A stretch of 64,000 bases of DNA, taken from Diphasiastrum complanatum. Taxonomy: Eukaryota; Streptophyta; Lycopodiopsida; Lycopodiales; Lycopodiaceae. Positions within the stretch are counted from its first letter, which is position 1; every line of letters begins with the position of its first letter. The position numbers and the translations under genes are program-made. Shown piece after piece: positions 34,037 to 44,821 of this stretch. The stretch spans positions 34,735,143 through 34,799,142 of the forward strand of contig CM055096.1 in NCBI GenBank assembly GCA_029204225.1. The letters are read 5' to 3'. The notes under the pieces are model-generated. The model did no database searches. It saw only the letters and a list, made by a program, of their open reading frames with translations, and was not told the origin of the DNA.

Positions 34037-36404
34037 CTGATGCTCTTGAACGACAAAACTAACCTCTTATTGACTACCAGTATTCTAAATGCAGCCATGC
34101 ATTCAGAAAAGTAAATAATTCAATACTAGATTTACCCTATTCTTTGAACTCAGTAGATAAAACATTCAAGGTGTACTTGAAACAGGAGCATTGAGAACAA
34201 ATGACTACATTTTGAGCATACAACTTTTTTGTGTGACTTCCATTCAAGACACATGGGTTGACCTTATCAATAAAGACTATTCGTGGTGATCCCTGGTGTT
34301 TTATACCTATTGCTATATTCCTTTGGGGCTGCTGCTCCTCCTAATATTGGGAGGAAAATTGCTAATTAGATCTAAAGAGCAAAGCATAGATGCAGTGAAT
34401 CACGATTCGCTGCCCAGATTATTGTGTTTTTTTGTTTAAAAAAAAAAAAACTACAAAGGAGGCCGCAGGACAGCAGACCTGCACTGGCTGTGGGAGAGAG
34501 AGGGAGTAAAAATGGCGAAACCATGATGGTTTGGGGCATGTGAGCAGTCGGCGTCTATCTACTCATCGTGCCGGAGGTGGTGTGTACAGTGGTTGCGGCA
34601 TTCGAGTCGTCCATAAATGCCCATAATTGGTTTCGAAACAACGAACCTCTGTAATCATGATCCTCTCCTTTTCCTCTCTCTCTTGATACCCATATTGTAT
34701 GCAATTTTTTCAAAAAAAAAAAAACATAGCGAATCGTGAATTGTGAGTCGTGACCCTTGAGCGAATCAGGGGTTGCGATTCGGATCGCTGTCCAAATCAC
34801 GGACATCGATTCGTTAGTGCATCTATGGTGCAAGGGATCCGTCACTGGTATGGGGTGTGCGTCCACCTTCAAGGCAATCAGAGATCATGGGAGTTGTAAC
34901 AATTGTGTGTTGAGATGCTCAAAATATATGTGATGGCTTCCTCAAATTCCAACGTCTAATATATGGTTGTGTATGGTTGTTAGAGAGCTCCTTAGTGATT
35001 TGATTCTTGTCTTGATTTGACATTCCTATCTTATTAAGCCAATTGCCGAGTGTTTTGTATCGGCTAGGTTTTGTTGTCAAGAAATGTATCTACAACTTCT
35101 TCTAGTGCCCCATCTATAGTTTGATGGAACATTGTAACATCCATCCAACTAGGTATCTAGCTTGCAAATCCGGTATTCTAGCGAAAGAAACTAAACTTTG
35201 ATGAAGTTGCAAGAAACTAAACCATTTGGAAATCAAAGCTCTAAATCCTAATTCACAAAATTGATGATAGTTGTAAATTTTTTCACTACTCAAAACCATT
35301 TGTAGCGTTGATATGAAATGCACATGGTGCTCTTTCCTTTCCCTATGTATGGTGCCTCAAGAACACATGCTTTGATACCATTTAGGAAAATCGATGCTAG
35401 GGCATGCCGTATGTGCTCACTATTTTTTTTAATATAGAAGTCTTGGGCCTACTTACCACACATAGTCAACCGAAGGATTTGTGTCAATCGAAGGGAAAGG
35501 TTATTGGAAGCAAAGCTTACAACATCTACAAAATATCGCATATGCCACCATTAGAGGGGGCCAAGATGGGCCCTCTGCTTTATGAAAGGAGTTTTATTGA
35601 GATACTCCACCAACTCTGGCAAAATGAACCCCTGACTAGCCAACCTTGAGACTTAATTTCAGGTCCTTGGTTAACTCCAGTTAACCATACTATACCACAT
35701 GTTGGCATACGCCATATGGTTAGGACTGACATAGAACCGACGTTAATAGTGATTGCTAGGGGTGGTCCCCGCTAGCTGAATAATGTCTATTAATGTTCTA
35801 TGGGGCCTCCTACCTAGAGTGAGTGAGTAGGTGTAGGAACTTGTTTCGAGACCGTAACAATACCAACCCAACAGTACTGTACTTGTAGGTGCAGTAACCA
35901 CCGGAGGCAGAGGACAGTGTGAGTCAGAGGCATGTATGCATACCATGCAGTTGGTATGAGGGACAATAATGCTCATGCGGACACATGCATGACAGTCGGG
36001 GGCCATGCAGCCTTCTGCTGCCTAGATCGGCGCAATTTGGCACCCTCGGAGAAGGCTATTTTCCAGCAAACTGTTTGGGCGCACTTTTTGAAGCCTAGAC
36101 AGCTCGGTATCTCCATCGATTTGGAGCATTTTTCCTAGACAGGTTTCAGTGTATTTTTGAGGCAAATATCAGCACACTGTTTGCAGGCAGATTAGGCCAT
36201 TCAAGATCAGAATTCGAGCGCTTATTCTTCTTCTTCCAGTGAGCTGTTTGCAGAGGTTTTCTTGCTACATGAAGGCACACTTTTTTTAGCAGGATTAGTG
36301 CTTCTCAGACAGCTGTTTCGACATATTATATTTGGGAGCCCAGCATACTTTACAGCAAACTTATTCAGTAAAATCTGGAGTTGCATGCGGTTTCGGGAGA
36401 TACT
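34035..36404. other. Unassigned intronic DNA
   Basis: No TE protein detected. A pair of inverted short repeats (GAATCACGATTCGCTG near 34398 and AGCGAATCGTGA near 34728) lies next to two poly(A) stretches (34437-34451 and 34711-34724). This could be a small non-autonomous element. From about 36040 the DNA resembles the leader of Gypsy family G. Confidence 0.4.
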
Positions 36405-37008
36405 AGAACAAACCCAAGTATTCTTTAAAGATTTAAAACCACCAACCTTTAGTGGGGAAGAAAAGGACAGAAATATAGATAAACTTTAGACCTTTCTTAG
36501 CAAATAAAAAGCATTAAAACAGACCCCAGACCATGTGCAAGCCTTAGAAGCTAGCTTATCCCTAGGTCCCATGCCTTACAGTGGTGCCTGAACCTCAAAC
36601 GAAAGAAGTTTGATAAACCTAATCAGAATGAAGGTCCTCAGAAACGCCCTGCAATCATTCAACCGTTAAAAACTAAAGATTACAAAACAGGTAAGCAAGA
36701 GCGGTTGTGTTTTGTTTGCATGGGTAAGGGTCACACAGTCAGACAATGTCAGACAATACCCTAAAGGGCCCTTTAATAAAAAGAAAGACAACAAGCAAGT
36801 ACATCTGGTGCAAACCGTGAGTTTCCCCACCGATTCGGTAGCTACCAAAATAGAGGTGTTTCATGAAGACCATGAGCACCATTGTCAGTTGAAATTTGGC
36901 AATCAGTCAGTAAGAGTAATGGTGGATGATGGGGCAACCCATAACTTCATCAATTACACCCTAGTCAAGAAGCTACAGCTCCCAGAAACACCTAGTCAAC
37001 ATGAGTAG
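36405..37008 (+). pseudogene. Gypsy family G gag, zinc knuckle and protease start
   Basis: FFKDLKPPTFSGEEKDRN at 36420 is the gag start also seen at 39700 (minus) and 53500 (plus). Stops follow. Near 36709 the frame gives CFVCMGKGHTVRQC, a CCHC knuckle, then VRVMVDDGATHNFINYTLV, the protease active site (D-D-G form). A stop falls at 37006-37008, inside the protease. Confidence 0.85.
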
Positions 37009-37884
37009 ATAGTTTCTTTGGTGAAGGGTCAGGATAAGCGCCTCAACTTTCAACGAAACGGTCGAGAAGTTCACCTGCATGGGGAGCATGGAGTTCCCAA
37101 CAGCCCCTTGGTGTGCAGTTCGAGCTTGTTCAGCTAATGGAGGATGATCAACATGATGTACTTCTTTGTGACTTGCATTTTATTTTTGATGACTCTGTTT
37201 GCAATAAGATGTACTGAACCCATTCCTACGCTTGGGGATTCATCCAAGTATACGACAGCTTTCGTTGAGGATGAAGAATCCAACCATACGCCAGCTTGCG
37301 TTGAGGATTATGAGTCTGTAGATCCCAAGCATATTAGTGAGGTTGAGGGATCCAGTTCTCGAGGATTCAAATGCAAATAGTATTCCATTCATGATGAGTA
37401 TCTACTTTACAGAAATAGAATGTGTGTTCCTGACTTGGAGGATTTTAGGTGCCAAATTTTGTATGAATGTCATGATAGCCCTAGTGCGGGACACCCAAGA
37501 ATTTAGAAGACCTATGAGCTTCTTTGTAGGCAATTCTTCTGGGTGGCCCAATATGAAAAAGGACATCCAACAGTATGTAACCAGTTGCCAGAAGTGTCAG
37601 ATTAATAAAGCAGACCGTCTAAAGGTAGGAGGGTTGTTACAGCCCTTAGAAATACCAGTTGGTAAATGGGAAAGTATTCCCATGGATTTCATAGTAGGCC
37701 TTCCTAAGACCCAGAAGGGTCATAATGCTATATGGGTCATAGTTGACCATTTGAACAAAATGGCTCATTTTATTCCAACCAAAACAATCATTAGAGCTCC
37801 AGAGTTAGCAAGGTTGTTTATAGGCCAACTATTTAAATTATACAGTCTCCCTTCCGGCATAGTCAGCGACCGGGACAGTAAGTT
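37009..37884 (+). pseudogene. Gypsy family G integrase, RT deleted
   Basis: The protease frame continues with stops to about 37200, then the sequence jumps straight to the integrase. ECHDSPSAGHPR (HHCC zinc finger part), FVGNSSGWPNMKKDIQQYV, CQKCQINKADR, PMDFIVGLPKTQKGHNAIWV and GIVSDRDSKFVYE follow. The whole RT and RNase H region is missing. The element is cut at 37885 by the Copia LTR. Confidence 0.88.
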
Positions 37885-38334
37885 TGTATACGAAAGCAAG
37901 AGTCAAGTCACCAAGATCTAGTTATCAATCAGTCTCCACAAGAAACAAGAGAGAAGAGGTTGGGCGCCCAACTCTAAGAGAGAGAGAGAGAAAACAACAA
38001 CAAGAGCAATGGAGAGCAATGCTTAGCCAAACTGTCAAAATGGAATACACAATGAGCATCTAAGTACTCTACCTGGATGTGGCCAAATGCCACCAAACCC
38101 TAAGGTTAACCAGTTACTAAATGTAGGGCACCCCCAAAAGTCAAGATAGGGCCCCTAAACAAAATTAGACCCCTAAGGACCCACGAGTCAATACATGACC
38201 AAAATTGGGTCCAATTGAACTTAAGACAAACTTAAGATGGCCTAAATAACTAAATACCCATGGTTACACAAATCTCGACCTTTTGGGTCAAAGTAACCTA
38301 TGGATTAATTTTAGCATAGTCATTTATTTCTAAC
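37885..38334 (-). mobile_element. Copia family A 3' LTR, minus strand
   Basis: It contains the minus-strand motif CATAGGTTACTTTGACCC AAAAGG shared with the LTR at 17252. The minus-strand start TGTTAGAAATAAATGAC is preceded by a purine-rich tract (AAGGAGGG). The left end is proposed at TGTATACG (37885), giving about 450 bp against 474 bp for the other LTR. Confidence 0.65.
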
Positions 38335-38740
38335 ACCCTCCTTAAATGACAATGCAAAAATTGAAATCTTCACTATGTAACAAAACCAACACGTGGTATC
38401 AAATTTAAAGCTTTGCATAAAGCTTCAAATCTGACTCTAGGCAACGCCTTAGTGAAGAGGTCCGCAATATTATCCTTCGTAGGACAATATTCAAGTAAAA
38501 TGGCGCCATCATGAAGTCTCTCCCGAACAAAGTGATAATGGATCTCGATGTGCTTCGTCCTCGCATGGAAAACAGGATTCCGTGCATTGGTAGTAGCACT
38601 TTGACTATCACTCAAGATAAGAGTGGCTGAGGGCTCGCCAAACTTCATATCAACAAGTAGTCTTCTCAGCCATAAACACTCTGTTGTGGTTGAAAATATC
38701 GCTCTATATTCTGCCTCACTAGAAGAAGTAGCAACAGTGG
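38335..38740 (-). pseudogene. Copia RNase H fragment
   Basis: The minus-strand frame reads LSDSQSATTNARNPVFHART, KHIEIHYHFVRERL and LEYCPTKDNIADLFTKALP, the C-terminal RNase H of Copia. It joins the LTR on its left in the expected order. The rest of the element is missing. Confidence 0.9.
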
Positions 38741-40430
38741 TGTAATAGATCCTAACACCACAGTAGGGTAAACACTAACTGGTAAACTGAAAGTCACATA
38801 AGAATACCTGATGGTCTTCGTCTCCGATTAGCTGACAGAGCTCTAAACTGCAGACCATAGGGCTGTTGGGAACATCATGCTCCCCATGCAACTGGATCTC
38901 TCGGCCTTTATGCTGAAAGTTGAGGGTGTTCTCTTGATAGTTTATGTGGAGGGAAGGTCCTAAATTGTAGGGCCAATCTCTCCCGAGAACAATGTTTGTT
39001 CGATCCAGGTGCATTGTCTGAAAGTTTATTTCATCTTGGTACCCCTGAATACCAAGATTCAAGTTACTTACCATAGTTTCCCAGATTTTCTTATCTTCAC
39101 CCTTAGCTAGTGAAACTATGTACCTATGCTGACTAGGTACTTCTGGAAGTTTAAGTTTTTTAACCAGGGTGTAGTTGATGAAATTATGGGTTGCCCCATC
39201 ATCAACCATAACTCTTACTGACTAGTTACCAACTTTCCCATGCATACGTACTAGGTCATGCGGCCCAAAGCTGAAGGTCCCTAGCATTGCAGAGGTCAGC
39301 TGGCAACAGTGTTCATGGTCTTCATGACACACTTTGATCTCGGAAGCTGTCGAGTCACTGGGGAAACTTACAGTCTGAACAAGATGAACTTGTTTCTTAT
39401 CTTTTTTTTATCTTTTTTAGTGAAAGGCCCCTTGGGACATTGTCTGACCGTGTGTCCCTTGCCCATACACACGAAGCACAAACGTTCTTGTTTGGCTTTC
39501 TCAAACTGTTCTTTCCCAGGCTTCCCAGGCTCTATCAAGTTCATTTTCTGGTAGGAATTCTCGTAGAAAAGCTTTTTCAAAGGCTTTCCATGATCGGGGA
39601 GTCTGCCCAGTCTCCTGGAGATTTAACCACCACTTATAGGCCATGGGCCCTAAGGAAAGACTGGCCTCAATTGCTTCTTCCCCATTAAAAGTAGGAGGCT
39701 TTAAATCTTTAAAAACACTGGGGTGAGACCGCAAAGTCTCACCCGAAACTGATGGAAGTGGAGAAGGAGACAACTGAGAAGTGGAGGGAAGGCTTCCTTT
39801 CGCGGAACTCAAAATCAAGCCTTTGAGTTCAGCGAACGAGTCATCCACACTGGACTTGAAATCGGCTAGCCAACTTCAGTTCATCCACTTCTGTTACCAA
39901 GTGGAGTAACTGCTCCTTGGTAACCAGTTCGTCGAGTTCTTTGGCGAACTGTTCCTGTTCTTCCATTTCCATAGGTTCTTTCCCTTTACGTAAGCCAAGG
40001 CTTATGTTTCAAGTTCATCGAAGCCTCTCTCCGAGGGTTGATCAGGTCCCTGAGGAGTGGTCATTTTCGGAACTGAAAGAGAGGTACCTTAACTTCTGAA
40101 GAAAAAAAAGTCAGAAAGACTAATTTACAACTGTACAAGGGAAGGAAAGAAAACTTAGCTCTTTCTGAGAACTGTACTTCGACAGAGAGAATAAAAAAAA
40201 AACCCTCTCAACTCTTCCTCAACTGCTTTCAGACCTGTAGCTCTGAGAAATTCAAATAGGAGGCGGAAAAAGTGCAAAGAAGATCTGAATTTCTTTGCTA
40301 TCCTCCCTCGCTGATCTGACAGCTTCTGAAACGGTTCCAAAAAATCAGATTTGAAGCCCAAATCCACTTGCAAATTCTGAAATTTTCAGAAGACCCTACT
40401 CGCTGTTTGGCTGAGGTTTAATTTCTCAGG
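38741..40430 (-). pseudogene. Gypsy family G remnant: gag, knuckle, protease, minus strand
   Basis: In the minus direction: leader (40430-40070), gag with FKDLKPPTFNGEE, then ASLSLGPMAYKWWLNLQETG (39848-39501), CFVCMGKGHTVRQC (about 39510-39440), and the protease with VDDGATHNFINYTLVKKL and NIVLGRDW (39209-38775). It ends with about 33 bases of the family LTR end at 38741-38773 (plus-strand TGTAATAGATCCTAACACC, matching the LTR end at 52215-52249 reversed). RT, RNase H, integrase and most of the LTR are lost. It lies inverted relative to the copy at 36405. Confidence 0.85.
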
Positions 40431-40845
40431 AAATTCTGGTTTGAGAGAGGAAAGGGGCAAAGCTGTTGAGTCCTATTCTCCATCTTCATCACCAATTGCA
40501 AGGAAGATGTTTTCCAAGTGGTATTGGAAAACTGTGCAGGATGGTACAATATTGGATGAGGGAGAAAGCAGCAATCCAGGGGCAAGAAGATCTCAAAGGC
40601 AAGCTAGCCATGAGATAATAAAAATGGTGAGACGCCTGTGCTGCTACTAGCAGAGTTGTTCCCTGCTAAACATAGATGTTGATCCCAATCCTTCTCAGAA
40701 GGTCGTACTGAGGATGATGATTAGTGGGAGAGAGCCCGAATTTTAGTTTCTAAGGATAGAAACAGTTTAAGGAGGGAAGAATGTTATGTTCATGACCATT
40801 ACATAGGATACAATATACTCCTAGTCTTGGATACACGGTATTCCA
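40431..40845 (+). pseudogene. Possible Copia integrase/linker scrap
   Basis: An open frame at 40441-40650 (Ser-rich, with GESSNPGARRSQRQ) precedes the RT fragment. The style fits the Copia integrase-RT linker. No firm motif. Confidence 0.3.
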
Positions 40846-41717
40846 GTGAAACAAGCTGTTAGTTATGCCACATCATACTGGACGCTACCAAAAGGAAAGC
40901 GTCCTATCGGGTGTAAATGGGTCTATAGGACAAAATACAAATCGGATGGGAGCATCGAAAAGCATAAGGCAAGGTTGGTGGAAAAAGGCTATGCACAGCA
41001 GGAAGGCTTGGACTATGATGAGACGTTTGCACCCGTGGCTAAGATGACGTCTATCAGGATGCTTTTAGCATTGGTTGCATTCTATGATTGGGAGGTCCAT
41101 CAAATGGACAGCTGGCTGAAGAAGTTTACATGGACCAGCCACAAGTGCTTTGAGGCCAAGGGCAAGGAGGCTATGGTGTGCAAGCTTAAGAAGGCCTTGT
41201 ACGATTTGAGACAGGCACCCAGGGCCTGGAATAGTCGTATTGACGACTATTTTGCCAAGGATCAATTTATAAAGAGCCATTTGGATTGCAACTTGTATGT
41301 GAAGGAGGAAGATGGGAACATCGTCGGGTAACAATGGGAAGCTGATTGCAAAGGTGAAGGGTCATTTTGTCAAATGAGTTTGAAATGAAAGATCTGGGTC
41401 TAATTCACTGTTGCCTAGGTTTGGAGGTTTGGAAAAAGCAAAAGTGTGTGTGCATTTCTTAGGCAAAGTATGCATGTAAAGTCTTGAACAGGTTCAATAT
41501 GCAAGATTGTAAACCCGTATCTACTCCCATTAATACCAGCAGTAAGCCATCTAGGGATGATGGCACTCCTTTTGTGGATGAGACTCTTTATAGGCAGCTG
41601 GTGTGCAGCCTGATTTATCTTACCGCTTTGAGACCAGACATTTCCTATGCGGTTGGTGTGGCAAGTCAGTTTATGAGTTTCCCAACTGTGCCCTATGATA
41701 GGCTAGTGAGCTATTGA
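40846..41717 (+). pseudogene. Copia reverse transcriptase fragment, plus strand
   Basis: It starts WTLPKGKRPIGCKWVYRTKY, then HKARLVEKGYAQQEGLDYDE, TFAPVAKMTSIRMLLALVAF and VHQMD. A short deletion removes the loop after QMD, then CKLKKALYDLRQAPRAW. Frame changes near 41330-41480 lead to NMQDCKPVSTPINTSSKPS and LVCSLIYLTALRPDISYAVG. The catalytic YVDD box is not preserved. The element is cut near 41717. Confidence 0.9.
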
Positions 41718-41859
41718 GCATGATGGATACTAAAACTGAATCTAGGACACTTTCTCCTACTGCTATAAGTTGTCCTCTGAGATGTTTTACTCCTGTAAAA
41801 TAATCTGTCAATAATTCTCCTGTATTCATTTTCAAAGTGTATAGCTTATCAGTTAAGAT

Positions 41860-42162
41860 TCAAGAACAAAGAATATTTGAAGCTTCCTTGGGTCCAACAA
41901 CATATCTGATATGCGAAATAATTGTATCTTCAACTGATAAGTTAATCATATGATGGGCTTTTCTTCGCCGTTTTATGTACTCTTTTAACTCTCTATCAAT
42001 TGTGGGAGGAACTTCGGCACTTGTAACAATATCCCAATATTCTCGATCCATGAGAATGCTGAAATTTGTGCTGTCAAGTTTACTTGCCTCAGATAACACC
42101 TCATTACTTAAACTTGTCATTGTATGACACGTAGGATCAATCAAAATCTGTTGACTTAACAA
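41860..42162 (-). pseudogene. Copia gag fragment, minus strand
   Basis: KLDSTNFSILMDREYWDIV followed by REYWDIVTSAEVPP and ELKEYIKRRRKAHHMINLSV matches the N-terminal Copia gag (LDG.N...W...M...L). It is a separate insertion, inverted to its left neighbour. Confidence 0.65.
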
Positions 42163-42761
42163 AGGTTTTTGTCAGTTTAAAAGATAGAAGCATAGAGTTC
42201 TGGGAATGCTACGTTCTGGGAACATTCAGGAACACTTGTTCCAGAACGGTTCCAGGATCCAAGAGCGTTTTGGATCGGAACCTTACAAATTTATATTATT
42301 TTTGTTATTTTTTTAGAATCTATCTGTTGGGGTGGGAAAAACCAACGTTAAGGGATGTTAAAAAAAATCCCAAACACATTGCAAAGCACAGTACCTAGTA
42401 CTGACTGAACAAAGCATAGTACGTTGAAGTTCATTCATTCATCAACTGAATTTAGGCTTCAGCATGGTGCATACCAAAATTGAAACCTGAAAGCTTTGGG
42501 ACATTCAATCACTCTCTCCCTAGCAACCCTACAGCCAATCTTAGCAACATGAATCACTCAAAATGATGTACTATAGCCTCCAAACAAAGCAAGGAAAGAA
42601 AGGGTGAAAAAAACCTTCAAGAAGTTCCTTTGCTTGCAAATCTCCACATAGTCACTGTTGCCCTCTTCAATGTGCTATATTCACTTTCCACTCATCATAG
42701 CCTTCACATAGAGTGCTCACACTACCCATTTGGCCTCCTATTCCTCTCTCCACAAGTTTTT
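42163..42761. other. Unassigned DNA with GTTCTGGGAAC-like words
   Basis: Clustered TTCTGGGAAC and TTCCAGAAC words at 42190-42290 resemble those of the repeat at 42762. They may belong to the same unrecognised element. Confidence 0.3.
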
Positions 42762-42890
42762 TCTTTCCAACAAAGTGCGCTGGAAATGGGGCTTTGCGGC
42801 TGTCAAATTTTTTTTTTTCCAGGTTTTTTTTACACAGCGTTCCGGAACGTGGGGCTCCAGAATGGTGTTCCGGTACAACTTAGGTTCAAC
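42762..42890 (+). repeat. Unclassified dispersed repeat, copy 2
   Basis: Matches the repeat at 20565-20735 in order (TCCAACAAAGTGCGCTGGAA, T-rich patch, CAGGTTTT, GCTCCAGAATGGTGTTCCGG, TACAACTTAG). Confidence 0.6.
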
Positions 42891-43038
42891 TTTAAAAAAT
42901 CTTTGTTGGCTCCAGATAATTTGCAAAAATTCTTCAATATCCGTTGGTTCTTCAAATATCTCTGATGGTTCCAAAAATTTGATGGTTCTTTCTTTTTAAA
43001 AGAACTTGCATGTAGAACCAAAGTAGCCTATTGACATC

Positions 43039-43083
<45 letters not shown>
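43039..43083. repeat. (CT)n(AT)n compound microsatellite
   Basis: About 20 bp of CT followed by about 24 bp of AT. Confidence 0.95.
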
Positions 43084-43096
<13 letters not shown>

Positions 43097-44821
43097 GTGT
43101 ATATTTTGATAATCTGTTTGTACTGGCCCAGCGCTCTGACTCCGGTGACCTGCCTTGCTTATGTAGTTCTCCTGTAGTGATGATGCAGTTACATGCAGCC
43201 AATTGTCAGCAAGGACCTGGAAAGAACTCTTAACCCATATAGATGTAGCTATCAAAAAATCTGCCTCCAACAGTACATCTGCAGCAAACTGCAGCAATGG
43301 CTTGATGAGAAATAAACAATTATTATTTCTGACAGGAATCTGAAACTTTTTCAGCGATCTGAGTCATCCAGAGCCAGAGAACAATAGGTAGCTGTTTTCA
43401 ACAAAACGGAGCTTTCAGCCGTAAGAAATGTGGATCTGATTTTCAAGGGCCTGTATTGTGAAAGTGTAGTGGACTAATTTCTATAGTCTGCCTTGCAGAT
43501 TTTGTAACATAGCCACCAATGTTCTGCAAACAGAAACAGCCGTGCTTCAATGATCTGTAATCAGATATAGCAGTGCTCCAATGATCTGCTATCCTGTAGA
43601 TTTGTTGTGATCTAATACTATAATCGTGCCTCCAGATTTTTAGCAATCTAATTGCCTGAAAATGATCCCACAATCACAGGCTTGACATCACATGAAGTAC
43701 AAATAGTCAATATATGAAAAATCAAATAGCAATCCGCAACTAGAACAATCTCTAAACATCGATGACTACCAGTAGCAATCCCCTACAAATAGAACAGGTG
43801 AGTCTCCCAGATCATAATAATCATATGCTACCAAATGAGTGTTACTGCAACCAAATGCACTCTACCAGATTAGGACTACAACACCCTTGCATAAAGATTT
43901 AAGCGGCTTGTGAGTTCATCCTCCTATTGTCTAGAAGGGCTCAAAAGAATTTGACTTGAAAACAATAAGTGAACCCTTAAACTAAATAAATGGGTCCATG
44001 AAGTAAATGGGACCAAATCCTTGGTCTCCCCACTCATGAAGCTCTCTGGATGATATGACTGCAATCCTAGGGTATTCCACTAATATTGCCTCTACCATCT
44101 GCCATTGTCCTTGTTTCTTCCCCTCCAAATACTATATGTAAAGGATCGTCCAAAAAATAGCCTCTATTTGCAACGGAGGCATAGCAAACTTTGCTAGAAT
44201 GATTTGCTGCATATCATCTTATTCAATGTGTTCACATGGAGATGCGAACTACTAGCCCAATCAGATGTGGTGATTCCTGATCTCCAGGCATACATGGTCT
44301 TAGGGGTCCACCATGGCGTCGAAGAGGGATACTTGCTCTCAACATACCGGATGTGCTTGACCTCTCCCTGAATAAAGATGTCCCTTCCTAAAATGGGTAG
44401 GAGTTGCCTGTCTCTTACTGAACTTGGGACTTGTAAAGTGAACCCCCAAACATGTGTATGAAGAGACTATCATTAAAGGTTGTCCAAGTATGAAACATCA
44501 ATTGATTGCAAAAACATGAGTCATGTTTACAAAAGGATGGTGGCAAGAAAAGATGTAATATGTCTTCAACATTTCTATAGCTAATGGGTGGTAATTTGAC
44601 TTTGCAATCTATATATAATAAAAGCACCAACACCTATCTATATTAAAACTTGTGCTCCAAATCAAACACTAGAATCTCAAACTTGAGTCTAACTAAATTC
44701 TAACTTGACTCTATTAAATATAGGTGAAGGCCCCTAGAATTAGCAAGCATGCATGACCCAATAACCCTAATTAACCCTAGATGACAACATTAGGGATAAC
44801 AATGTGAACATAACTCTAACA
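43084..44821. other. Unassigned DNA ending at a probable Copia LTR edge
   Basis: No coding signal. The right end AACTCTAACA followed by CTCCTCCTTAATG at 44822 looks like the start of a minus-strand 3' LTR next to its polypurine tract. The other LTR boundary could not be set. Confidence 0.35.
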
